From Meghimatium bilineatum (lineage: Eukaryota; Mollusca; Gastropoda; Stylommatophora; Philomycidae), in assembly GCA_034231615.1 (NCBI GenBank), contig CM067306.1:45576094-45640093 (forward strand): 64,000 bases of DNA, read 5' to 3'. This document shows, one piece after another, positions 13,424 through 25,880 of the stretch. The position numbers and the translations under genes were made by a program. Each line of letters opens with the position of its first letter. Position 1 is the stretch's first letter. The notes below the pieces were generated by a model. It saw only the letters and a program-made list of their open reading frames with translations, was not told where the DNA came from and ran no database searches.

Positions 13424-16400
13424 GTGCAGCTTAATACTTCAGAACTCTGGCGTATTACACACAAATTAGGTGTATTGCAGTTTAGTACGCCAAAACTCGT
13501 TGTATTCTGGCATATTACTCACAAATTGTGTGTACTGAAGCGTACTACACTAGAATTGAGTGTTTTCTGGCCTATTGCACATGATTTCGTTGTACTGCAG
13601 CTTAATACGTCAGAACACTGGCGTATTACACAAGAATTGGGTGTATTGCAGTTTAGTACGAAAAAACTCGTTGTATTCTGGCATATTACTCACACATTCA
13701 TTGTACTGAAGCTTACTACACTAGAATTGAGTGTATTCTGGCCTATTGCACATGATTTCGTTGTACTGCAGCTTAATAAGTCAGAACACTGGCGTATTAC
13801 ACAAGAATTGGGTGTATTGCAGTTTAGTACGCCAAAACTCGTTGTATTCTGGCATATTACTCACAAAGTGGGTGTACTGAAGATTACTACACTAGAATTG
13901 AGTGTATTCTGGCCTATTGCACATGATTTCGTTGTAGTGCAGCTTAATACATCAGAACTCTGGCGTATTACACACAAATTGTGTGTATTGCAGTTTAGTA
14001 AGCTAAAACTCGTTGTATTCTGGCATATTACTCACACATTCATTGTACTGAAGCTTACTACACTAGAATTGAGTGTATTCTGGCCTATTGCACATGATTT
14101 CGTTGTACTGCAGCTTAATACGTCAGAACACTGGTGTATTACACAAGAATTGGGTGTATTGCAGTTTAGTACGAAAAAACTCGTTGTATTCTGGCATATT
14201 ACTCACAAATTCATTGTACTGAAGCTTATTACACTAGAATTTAGGGTATTCTGGTCCATTACACATGATTTCGTTGTATTGCAGCTTAATACTTCAGAAC
14301 ACTAGCGTATTAAACACGAATTGGGAGTATTGCAGTTTAGTACGCCAAAACTCGTTGTATTCTGGTATATTAATCACAAATTCATTGCACTGAAGCTCAA
14401 AACACTAGAATTGAGTGTATACTGGCCTATTGCACATGATTTCGTTGTACTGCAGCTTAATACGTCAGATCACTGGCGTATTACACAAGAATTGGGTGTA
14501 TTGCAGTTTAGTACGCCAAAACTCGTTGTATTTTGGTATATTACTCAGAAATTCATTGTACTGAAGCTTACTACACTAGAATTGAGTGTATTCTGGCCTA
14601 TTGCACATGATTTCGTTGTATTGCACCTTAATACTGCAGAACACTTGCGTATTAAAAGCGAATTGGGTGTATTGCAGTTTAGTACGACAAAACTCGTTGA
14701 ATTCTGGCATATTACTCACAAAGTGGGTGTACTGAAGATTACTACACTAGAATTGAGTGTATTCTGGCCTATTGCACATGATTTCGTTGTAGTGCAGCTT
14801 AATACATCAGAACTCTGGCGTATTACGCACAAATTGGGTGTATTGCAGTTTAGTAAGCTAAAACTCGTTGTATTCTGGCATATTAATCACACATTCATTG
14901 TACTGAACCTTACTACACTACAATTGAGTGTATACTGGCCTATTGCACATGATTTCGTTGTACTGCAGCTTAATACGTCAGAACACTGGCGTATTACACA
15001 AGAATTGGGTGTATTGCAGTTTAGTACGCCAAAACTCGTTGTATTTTGGTATATTACTCAGAAATTCATTGTACTGAAGCTTACTACACTAGAATTGAGT
15101 CTATTCTAACCTATTACACATGATTTCGTTGTAGTGCAGCTTAATACTTCAGAACTCTGGCGTATTACACACAAATTGGGTGTATTGCAGTTTAGTACGC
15201 TAAAACTAGTTGTATTCTGGCATATTACTCACAAATTCTTTGTACTGAAGCTTACTACACTAGAATTGAGTGTATTCTGGCCCATTACACATGATTTCGT
15301 TGTATTGAACCGTAATACTGCAGAACACTGGCGTATTAAACACGAATTGGGTGTATTGCAGTTTAGTACGCCAAAACTCGTTGTATTCTGGCATATTACT
15401 CACAAATTGGGTGTACTGAAGCTTACTACACTAGAATTGAGTGTATTCTGGCCTATTGCACATGATTTCGTTGTATCGCAGCTTAATACGTCAGAACACT
15501 TACGTATCACATACGAATTGGGTGTATTGCAGTTTTGTACGCCAAAACTGTTTGTATTCTGGCACATTACTCACAAATTCTTTGTACTGAAGCTTACTAC
15601 ACTAGAATTGAGTGTATTCTAGCCTATTACACATGATTTCGTTGTAGTGCAGCTCAATACTTCAGAACTCTGGCGTATTACACACAAATTAGGTGTTTTA
15701 CAGTTTAGTACGCCAAAACTCGTTGTATTCTGGCATATTACTCACAAATTGTGTGTACTAAAGCGTACTACACTAGAATTGAGTGTTTTCTGGACTATTG
15801 CACATGATTTCGTTGTACTGCAGCTTAATACGTCAGAACACTGGCGTATTACACAAGAATTGGGTGTATTGCAGTTTAGTACGAAAAAACTCGTTGTATT
15901 CTGGCATATTACTCACACATTCATTGTACTGAAGCTTACTACACTAGAATTGAGTGTATTCTGGCCTATTGCACATGATTTCGTTGTAGTGCAGCTTAAT
16001 ACATCAGAACTCTGGCGTATTACACACAAATTGTGTGTATTGCAGTTTAGTAAGCTAAAACTCGTTGTATTCTGGCATATTACTCACACATTCATTGTAC
16101 TGAAGCTTACTACACTAGAATTGAGTGTATTCTGGCCTATTGCACATGATTTCGTTGTACTGCAGCTTAATACGTCAGAACACTGGTGTATTACACAAGA
16201 ATTGGGTGTATTGCAGTTTAGTACGAAAAAACTCGTTGTATTCTGGCATATTACTCACAAATTCATTGTACTGAAGCTTACTACACTATAATTGAGTGTA
16301 TTCTGGCCCATTACACATGATTTCGTTGTATTGCACCTTAATACTGCAGAACACTGGCGTATTAAACACGAATTGGGTGTATTGCAGTTTAGTACGCCAA

Positions 16401-19400
16401 AACTCGTTGTATTCTGGCATATTACTCACACATTGGGTGTACAGAAGCTTACTACACTAGAATTGAGTGTATTCTGGCCTATTGCACATGATTTCGTTGT
16501 ATCGCAGCTCAATACGTCAGAACACTTACGTATCACATACGAATTGTGTGTATTGCAGTTTTGTACGCCAAAACTGTTTGTATTCTGGCACATTACTCAC
16601 AAATTCATTGTACTGAAGCTTATTACACTAGAATTGAGGGTATTTTGGTCCATTACACATGATTTCGTTGTATTGCAGCTTAATACTTCAGAACACTAGC
16701 GTATTAAACACGAATTGGGAGTATTGCAGTTTAGTACGCCAAAACTCGTTGTATTCTGGTATATTAATCACAAATTCATTGCACTGAAGCTCAAAACACT
16801 AGAATTGAGTGTATACTGGCCTATTGCACATGATTTCGTTGTACTGCAGCTTAATACGTCAGATCACTGGCGTATTACACAAGAATTGGGTGTATTGCAG
16901 TTTAGTACGCCAAAACTCGTTGTATTTTGGTATATTACTCAGAAATTCATTGTACTGAAGCTTACTACACTAGAATTGAGTGTATTCTGGCCTATTGCAC
17001 ATGATTTCGTTGTATTGCACCTTAATACTGCAGAACACTTGCGTATTAAACGCGAATTGGGTGTATTGCAGTTTAGTACGACAAAACTCGTTGAATTCTG
17101 GCATATTACTCACAAAGTGGGTGTACTGAAGATTACTACACTAGAAATGAGTGTATTCTGGCCTATTGCACATGATTTCGTTGTAGTGCAGCTGAATACA
17201 TCAGAACTCTGGCGTATTACACAAGAATTGGGTGTATTGCAGTTTAGTACGCCAAAACTCGTTGTATTTTGGTATATTACTCAGAAATTCATTGTACTGA
17301 AGCTTACTACACTAGAATTGAGTCTATTCTAACCTATTACACATGATTTCGTTGTAGTGCAGCTTAATACTTCAGAACTCTGGCGTATTACACACAAATT
17401 GGGTGTATTGCAGTTTAGTACGCTAAAACTCGTTGTATTCTGGCATATTACTCACAAATTCTTTGTACTGAAGCTTACTACACTAGAATTGAGTGTATTC
17501 TGGCCCATTACACATGATTTCGTTGTATTGAACCGTAATACTGCAGAACACTGGCGTATTAAACACGAATTGGGTGTATTGCAGTTTAGTACGCCAAAAC
17601 TCGTTGTATTCTGGCATATTACTCACAAATTGGGTGTACTGAAGCTTACTACACTAGAATTGAGTGTATTCTGGCCTATTGCACATGATTTCGTTGTATC
17701 GCAGCTTAATACGTCAGAACACTGGCGTATTACACAAGAATTGGGTGTATTGCAGTTTAGTACGCCAAAACTCGTTGTATTTTGGTATATTACTCAGAAA
17801 TTCATTGTACTGAAGCTTACTACACTAGAATTGAGTCTATTCTAACCTATTACACATGATTTCGTTGTAGTGCAGCTTAATACTTCAGAACTCTGGCGTA
17901 TTACACACAAATTGGGTGTATTGCAGTTTAGTACGCTAAAACTAGTTGTATTCTGGCATATTACTCACAAATTCTTTGTACTGAAGCTTACTACACTAGA
18001 ATTGAGTGTATTCTGGCCCATTACACATGATTTCGTTGTATTGAACCGTAATACTGCAGAACACTGGCGTATTAAACACGAATTGGGTGTATTGCAGTTT
18101 AGTACGCCAAAACTCGTTGTATTCTGGCATATTACTCACAAATTGGGTGTACTGAAGCTTACTACACTAGAATTGAGTGTATTCTGGCCTATTGCACATG
18201 ATTTCGTTGTATCGCAGCTTAATACGTCAGAACACTTACGTATCACATACGAATTGGGTGTATTGCAGTTTTGTACGCCAAAACTGTTTGTATTCTGGCA
18301 CATTACTCACAAATTCTTTGTACTGAAGCTTACTACACTAGAATTGAGTGTATTCTAGCCTATTACACATGATTTCGTTGTAGTGCAGCTCAATACTTCA
18401 GAACTCTGGCGTATTACACACAAATTAGGTGTTTTACAGTTTAGTACGCCAAAACTCGTTGTATTCTGGCATATTACTCACAAATTGTGTGTACTAAAGC
18501 GTACTACACTAGAATTGAGTGTTTTCTGGCCTATTGCACATGATTTCGTTGTACTGCAGCTTAATACGTCAGAACACTGGCGTATTACACAAGAATTGGG
18601 TGTATTGCAGTTTAGTACGAAAAAACTCGTTGTATTCTGGCATATTACTCACACATTCATTGTACTGAAGCTTACTACACTAGAATTGAGTGTATTCTGG
18701 CCTATTGCACATGATTTCGTTGTAGTGCAGCTTAATACATCAGAACTCTGGCGTATTACACACAAATTGTGTGTATTGCAGTTTAGTAAGCTAAATCTCG
18801 TTGTATTCTGGCATATTACTCACACATTCATTGTACTGAAGCTTACTACACTAGAATTGAGTGTATTCTGGCCTATTGCACATGATTTCGTTGTACTGCA
18901 GCTTAATACGTCAGAACACTGGTGTATTACACAAGAATTGGGTGTATTGCAGTTTAGTACGCCAAAACTCGTTGTATTCTGGCATATTACTCACACATTG
19001 GGTGTACAGAAGCTTACTACACTAGAATTGAGTGTATTCTGGCCTATTGCACATGATTTCGTTGTATCGCAGCTCAATACGTCAGAACACTTACGTATCA
19101 CATACGAATTGTGTGTATTGCAGTTTTGTACGCCAAAACTGTTTGTATTCTGGCACATTACTCACAAATTCATTGTACTGAAGCTTATTACACTAGAATT
19201 GAGGGTATTTTGGTCCATTACACATGATTTCGTTGTATTGCAGCTTAATACTTCAGAACACTAGCGTATTAAACACGAATTGGGAGTATTGCAGTTTAGT
19301 ACGCCAAAACTCGTTGTATTCTGGTATATTAATCACAAATTCATTGCACTGAAGCTCAAAACACTAGAATTGAGTGTATACTGGCCTATTGCACATGATT

Positions 19401-20605
19401 TCGTTGTACTGCAGCTTAATACGTCAGATCACTGGCGTATTACACAAGAATTGGGTGTATTGCAGTTTAGTACGCCAAAACTCGTTGTATTTTGGTATAT
19501 TACTCAGAAATTCATTGTACTGAAGCTTACTACACTAGAATTGAGTGTATTCTGGCCTATTGCACATGATTTCGTTGTATTGCACCTTAATACTGCAGAA
19601 CACTTGCGTATTAAACGCGAATTGGGTGTATTGCAGTTTAGTACGACAAAACTCGTTGAATTCTGGCATATTACTCACAAAGTGGGTGTACTGAAGATTA
19701 CTACACTAGAATTGAGTGTATTCTGGCCTATTGCACATGATTTCGTTGTAGTGCAGCTGAATACATCAGAACTCTGGCGTATTACACACAAATTGGGTGT
19801 ATTGCAGTTTAGTAAGCTAAAACTCGTTGTATTCTGGCATATTAATCACACATTCATTGTACTGAACCTTACTACACTACAATTGAGTGTATACTGGCCT
19901 ATTGCACATGATTTCGTTGTACTGCAGCTTAATACGTCAGAACACTGGCGTATTACACAAGAATTGGGTGTATTGCAGTTTAGTACGCCAAAACTCGTTG
20001 TATTTTGGTATATTACTCAGAAATTCATTGTACTGAAGCTTACTACACTAGAATTGAGTCTATTCTAACCTATTACACATGATTTCGTTGTAGTGCAGCT
20101 TAATACTTCAGAACTCTGGCGTATTACACACAAATTGGGTGTATTGCAGTTTAGTACGCTAAAACTCGTTGTATTCTGGCATATTACTCACAAATTCTTT
20201 GTACTGAAGCTTACTACACTAGAATTGAGTGTATTCTGGCCCATTACACATGATTTCGTTGTATTGAACCGTAATACTGCAGAACACTGGCGTATTAAAC
20301 ACGAATTGGGTGTATTGCAGTTTAGTACGCCAAAACTCGTTGTATTCTGGCATATTACTCACAAATTGGGTGTACTGAAGCTTACTACACTAGAATTGAG
20401 TGTATTCTGGCCTATTGCACATGATTTCGTTGTATCGCAGCTTAATACGTCAGAACACTTACGTATCACATACGAATTGGGTGTATTGCAGTTTTGTACG
20501 CCAAAACTTTTTGTATTCTGGCACATTACTCACAAATTCTTTGTACTGAAGCTTACTACACTAGAATTGAGTGTATTCTAGCCTATTACACATGATTTCG
20601 TTGTA
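13424..20605 (+). repeat. 2,223-bp (13-unit) HOR, three copies plus an extra 513-bp piece
   Basis: Marker monomers (gtagtgcagc after an in-frame stop) at 13,424, 15,134, 15,647, 17,357, 17,870, 18,383, 20,093 and 20,606 give alternating spacings of 1,710 and 513 bp. Copies are 13,424-15,646, 15,647-17,869 and 18,383-20,605, each 2,223 bp (13 x 171). An extra 513-bp block sits at 17,870-18,382. Copies are equal in length but not in content: 13,424-14,305 has a KVGVLKI unit that is missing from 15,647-16,291, which instead continues into a GVQKL unit. Units have therefore been exchanged within a fixed frame of 13. Confidence 0.78.
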
Positions 20606-21718
20606 GTGCAGCTTAATACTTCAGAACTCTGGCGTATTACACACAAATTAGGTGTTTTGCAGTTTAGTACGCCAAAACTCGTTGTATTCTGGCATATTAC
20701 TCACAAATTGTGTGTACTGAAGCGTACTACACTAAAATTGAGTGTTTTCTGGCCTATTGCACATGATTTCGTTGTACTGCAGCTTAATACGTCAGAACAC
20801 TGGCGTATTACACAAGAATTGGGTGTATTGCAGTTTAGTACGAAAAAACTCGTTGTATTCTGGCATATTACTCACACATTCATTGTACTGAAGCTTACTA
20901 CACTAGAATTGAGTGTATTCTGGCCTATTGCACATGATTTCGTTGTACTGCAGCTTAATACGTCAGAACACTGGCGTATTACACAAGAATTGGGTGTATT
21001 GCAGTTTAGTACGCCAAAACTCGTTGAATTCTGGCATATTACTCACAAAGTGGGTGTACTGAAGATTACTACACTAGAATTGAGTGTATTCTGGCCTATT
21101 GCACATGATTTCGTTGTAGTGCAGCTTAATACATCAGAACTCTGGCGTATTACACACAAATTGTGTGTATTGCAGTTTAGTAAGCTAAAACTCGTTGTAT
21201 TCTGGGATATTACTCACACATTCATTGTACTGAAGCTTACTACACTACAATTGAGTATATTCTGGCCCTACACATGATTTCGTTGTATTGCAGCTTCATA
21301 CGTCAGAACACTGGAGTATACACACGAATTGGGTGTACTGCAGTTTAGTACACCAAAACTCGTTGTATTCTGGCATATTAATCACAAATTCAATGTACTG
21401 AATCTTACTATACTAGAATTGAGTGTATACTGGCCTATTGCACATGATTTCGTTGTATTGCAGCTTAATACGTCAGAACACTGGCGTATTACACAAGAAT
21501 TGGGTGTATTGCAGTGTAGTACGCCAAAACTCGTTGTATTCTGGAATATTACTCACACATTCATTGTAGTGAAGCTTACTACACTAGAATTAAGTGTATA
21601 CTGGCCTATTACACTTGATTTCGTTGTAGTGCAGCTTAAAACGTCAGAACACTGGCGTATTAAACACGAATTGGGTGTATTGCAGTTTAGTACACCAAAA
21701 CTCGTTGCATTCTGGCAG

Positions 21719-21877
21719 ATTACTCACTAATTTGGTGTACTGAAGCTTACTACACCACAACTCAGTGTTTGCTTGTCACAAATATGGTATGTTGTAGCTT
21801 ACTTCGTTAGAACTGGCGTTACACACGAATTGAGTGTATTGCAGTTTAGTACGTCAGAACTCGTTGTATTCTGGCAT
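21719..21877 (+). repeat. Reference D1 unit (159 bp)
   Basis: D1 opens attactcactaatttgg, passes through ttgtcacaaatatgg and gtagcttacttcg, and ends with a B-like part opening tacacacgaattgag. It is 12 bp shorter than the normal unit, with losses in the C-like/A-like part (21,719-21,819, 101 bp) and at the start of B (58 bp). I count about 45 copies between 21.7 and 62.7 kb, including 21,773, 23,274, 29,648, 34,643, 44,002, 50,554 and 59,422 (positions of ttgtcacaaatatgg). A D1 subtype with agaagtggcg instead of agaactggcg marks HOR starts. Confidence 0.88.
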
Positions 21878-22219
21878 ATTACTCACAAATTCATTGTAAT
21901 AAAGCTTACTACACTAGAATTGAATGTATTCTGGTCAATTACACATGATTTCGTTGTATTGCAGCTTAATACTTCAGAACACTGGTGTATTAAACACGAA
22001 TTGGGAGTATTGCAGTTTAGTACGCCAAAACTCGTTGTATTCTGGCATATTACTCACAAATTCATTGTACTGAAGCTTACTACACTAGAATTGAGTGTAT
22101 ACTGGCCTATTGCACATGATTTCGTTGTATTGCAGCTTAATACTTCAGAACACTGGCGTATTAAACACGAAGTAGGAGTATTGCAGTTTAGTACGCCAAA
22201 ACTTGTTGTATTCTAGGAT

Positions 22220-22378
22220 ATTACTAACAAATTGGGTGCACTGAAAATTACTACACCACAATTCTGTGTTAGCTGATCACAAATATGGTATCTTGTAGTT
22301 TACTTCGTCAGAACTGGCGTTACACACGAATTGGGTGTATTGCAGTTTAGTACGTATGAACTCGTTGTATTCTGGCAT
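22220..22378 (+). repeat. Reference D2 unit (159 bp)
   Basis: D2 opens attactaacaaattggg, passes through gctgatcacaaatatgg, gtatcttgtag and acgtatgaactcg, and is also 159 bp. It shares the shortened plan of D1 but has its own substitutions, including tgatca (a BclI site). I count about 23 copies, for example near 26,965, 30,146, 32,472, 35,141, 44,330, 51,053, 53,199, 55,862 and 63,976. D1 and D2 probably descend from one shortened ancestor, because both lack the same bases where ggcgtattacac becomes ggcgttacac. Confidence 0.86.
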
Positions 22379-25300
22379 ATTACTCACAAATTCATTGTAA
22401 TAAAGCTTACTACACTAGAATTGAATGTATTCTGGTCAATTACACATGATTTCGTTGTATTGCAGCTTCATACGTCAGAACACTGGCGAATACACACGAA
22501 TTGGGTGTTCTGCAGTTTAGTACGCTAAAACTCATTGTATTCTGGCATATTGATCACAGATTCATTGCACTGAAGCTTACTACACTAGAATTGAGTGTAT
22601 AGAGGCCTATTGCACATGATTTCTTTGTATTGCAGCTTAATACGTCAGAACACTGGCGTATCACATAGGAATTTGGTGTATTCCAGTTTAGTACGGCAAA
22701 CCTGTTGTATTCTGGCATATTACTCACAAATTCATTGTACTGAAGCTTACTACACTAGAATTGAGTATATTCTGGCCCATTACACATGATTTCGTTGTAT
22801 TGCAGCTTAATACGTCAGAACACTGGCGTATTACACACGAATTGGGTGTATTGCAGTTTAGTACACCAAAACTCGTTGTATTCTGACATATTACTCACTA
22901 ATTTGGTGTACTAAAGCTTACTACACCATAACTCAGTGTTTGCTTGTCACAAATATGGTATGTTGTAGCTTACGTCGTTAGAACTGGCGTTACACACAAA
23001 TTGAGTGTATTGCAGTTTAGTACGTCAGAACTCGTTGTATTCTGGAATATTACTCACAAATTCATTGTACTGAAGCTTACTACACTAGAATTGAATGTAT
23101 TCTGGCCTATTACACTTGATTTGGTTGTTGTGCAGCTTAAAACGTCAGAACACTGGCGTATTACACACGAATTGGGTGTATTGCAGTTTAGTACACCAAA
23201 ACTCGTTGCATTCTGGCAGATTACTCACTAATTTGGTGTACTGAAGCTTACTACACCACAACTCAGTGTTTGCTTGTCACAAATATGGTATGTTGTAGCT
23301 TACTTCGTTAGAACTGGCGTTACACACGAATTGAGTGTATTGCAGTTTAGTACGTCAGAACTCGTTGTATTCTGGCATATTACTCACAAATTCATTGTAA
23401 TAAAGCTTACTACACTAGAATTGAATGTATGCTGGTCAATTACACATGATTTCGTTGTATTGCAGCTTAATACTACAGAACACTGGTGTATTAAACACGA
23501 ATTGGGAGTATTGCAGTTTAGTACGCCAAAACTCGTTGTATTCTGGCATATTACTCACAATTTCATTGTACTGAAGCTTACTACACTAGAATTGAGTATA
23601 TTCTGGCCCATTACACATGATTTCGTTGTATTGCAGCTTAATACGTCTGAACACTGGCGTATTACACACGAATTGGGTGTATTGCAGTTTAGTACACCAA
23701 AACTCGTTGTATTCTGACATATTACTCACTAATTTGGTGTACTGAAGCTTACTACACCATAACTCAGTGTTTGCTTGTCACAAATATGGTATGTTGTAGC
23801 TTACGTCGTTAGAAGTGGCGTTACACACGAATTGAGTGTATTGCAGTTTAGTACGTCAGAACTCGTTGTATTCTGGCATATTACTCACAAATTCATTGTA
23901 CTGAAGCTTACTACACTAGAATTGAATGTATTCTGGTCAATTACACATGATTTCGTTGTATTGCAGCTTCATACGTCAGAACACTGGCGAATACACACGA
24001 ATTGGGTGTTCTGCAGTTTAGTACGCTAAAACTCATTGTATTCTGGCATATTGATCACAGATTCATTGCACTGAAGCTTACTACACTAGAATTGAGTGTA
24101 TAGAGGCCTATTGCACATGATTTCTTTGTATTGCAGCTTAATACGTCAGAACACTGGCGTATCACATACGAATTGGGTGTATTGCAGTTTAATACGTCAG
24201 AACGCGTTGTATTCTGGCATATTACTCACAAATTCATTGTACTGAAGCTTACTACACCAGAATTGAGTGTATTCTGGCCCATTACACATGATTTCGTTGT
24301 ATTGCATCTTAATACGTCAGAACACTGGCGTATTACACACGAATTGGGAGTATTGCAATTTAGTACGCTAAAACTCATTGTATTCTGGCATATTGATCAC
24401 AGATTCATTGCACTGAAGCTTACTACACTAGAATTGAGTGTATAGAGGCCTATTGCACATGATTTCTTTGTATTGCAGCTTAATACGTCAGAACACTGGC
24501 GTCACATACGAATTGGGTGTATTGCAGTTTAATACGTCAGAACGCGTTGTATTCTGGCATATTACTCACAAATTCATTGTACTGAAGCTTACTACACCAG
24601 AATTGAGTGTATTCTGGCCCATTACACATGATTTCGTTGTATTGCAGCTTAATACGTCAGAACACTGGCGTATTACACACGAATTGGGTGTATTGCAGTT
24701 TAGTACACCAAAACTCGTTGTATTCTGACATATTACTCACTAATTTGGTGTACTGAAGCTTACTACACCATAACTCAGTGTTTGCTTGTCACAAATATGG
24801 TATGTTGTAGCTTACGTCGTTAGAACTGGCGTTACACACAAATTGAGTGTATTGCAGTTTAGTACGTCAGAACTCGTTGTATTCTGGAATATTACTCACA
24901 AATTCATTGTACTGAAGCTTACTACACTAGAATTGAGTGTATTCTGGCCCATTACACATGATTTCGTTGTATTGCATCTTAATACGTCAGAACACTGGCG
25001 TATTACACACGAATTGGGAGTATTGCAATTTAGTACGCTAAAACTCATTGTATTCTGGCATATTAATCACAGATTCATTGCACTGAAGCTTACTACACTA
25101 GAATTGAGTGTATAGAGGCCTATTGCACATGATTTCTTTTTATTGCAGCTTAATACGTCAGAACACTGGCGTATCACATAGGAATTTGGTGTATTCCAGT
25201 TTAGTACGGCAAACCTCGTTGTATTCTGGCATATTACTCACAAATTCATTGTACTGAAGCTTACTACACTAGAATTGAGTATATTCTGGCCCATTACACA

Positions 25301-25880
25301 TGATTTCTTTGTATTGCAGCTTAATACGTCAGAACACTGGCGTATTACACACGAATTGGGTGTATTGCAGTTTAGTACACCAAAACTCGTTGTATTCTGA
25401 CATATTACTCACTAATTTGGTGTACTGAAGCTTACTACACCATAACTCAGTGTTTGCTTGTCACAAATATGGTATGTTGTAGCACGTCGTTAGAACTGGC
25501 GTTACACACAAATTGAGTGTATTGCAGTTTAGTACGTCAGAACTCGTTGTATTCTGGAATATTACTCACAAATTCATTGTACTGAAGCTTACTACACTAG
25601 AATTGAATGTATTCTGGCCTATTACACTTGATTTGGTTGTTGTGCAGCTTAAAACGTCAGAACACTGGCGTATTACACACGAATTGGGTGTATTGCAGTT
25701 TAGTACACCAAAACTCGTTGCATTCTGGCAGATTACTCACTAATTTGGTGTACTGAAGCTTCATACACTAGATTTGAATGTATTCTGGTCAATTACACAT
25801 GATTTCGTTGTATTGCAGCTTAATACTTCAGAACACTGGTGTATTACACAAGAATTGGGTGTATTGCAGTGTAGTACGCC

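Larger units (their letters stand above)
1..21186 (+). repeat. Region 1: near-pure 171-bp satellite
   Basis: About 124 units of 171 bp follow one another with very few length changes. Those I can place are single-base losses near 350, 1,890, 2,401 and 3,599, single-base gains near 1,383 and 3,092, and 3-bp losses near 5,813 and 7,688. The single-base changes are copies of two events spread by duplication. C subunits come in about eight recognisable types that are shuffled along the array; their open-frame signatures include KFFVLKL, KLCVLKR, KLGVLKL, HTFIVLKL, NHKFIALKL, TQKFIVLKL and KVGVLKI. The 159-bp D units seen further right are absent. There is no gene in this stretch. Confidence 0.93.
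3614..21277 (+). other. Frame-preserving 57-codon repeat stretch (no gene called)
   Basis: One plus-strand frame stays in register for about 17.7 kb and is broken only by about 25 isolated TAA or TAG codons, the next open segment resuming in the same frame within a few codons. The longest uninterrupted piece is 7,100-8,269 (389 codons). It encodes a degenerate 57-residue repeat with recurrent VFWPIAHDF, LQLNTSEHW, GVLQFSTPK and LKLTTLELS. The indels I can see here are multiples of three. Against a gene: almost no open segment starts with ATG, stops recur in every HOR at the same positions (TGG to TAG or TAA, GAA to TAA), and no signal peptide, membrane segment or known domain is evident. A 171-bp satellite spread by exchange would also keep its frame, so I treat this as non-coding. 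Confidence 0.6.
21187..22399 (+). repeat. Left copy of a 1.2-kb block repeated 4,694 bp downstream
   Basis: This block matches 25,881-27,093 at a constant offset of 4,694 bp. Both begin at the same phase (aaaactcgttgtattctggg), share the gap ctggccctacacatg and the rare variants caaattcaatgtactgaatc and ttactatactag, and part company at gtaataaagc versus gtactgaagc. The left end is also where region 1 stops, so the block marks the junction of the two array types. Confidence 0.85.

Noticed and set aside
1-21186. Homology to primate alpha satellite because of the 171-bp length
   Set aside because: The unit is a trimer of about 60 bp with no recognisable alpha-satellite sequence. Only the length matches.
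21890-21910. AATAAA polyadenylation-like hexamer in gtaataaagc, also near 22,398, 26,591, 29,771 and 44,125
   Set aside because: It is a two-base variant of gtactgaagc carried by one monomer subtype. There is no gene upstream and no other 3'-end signal.
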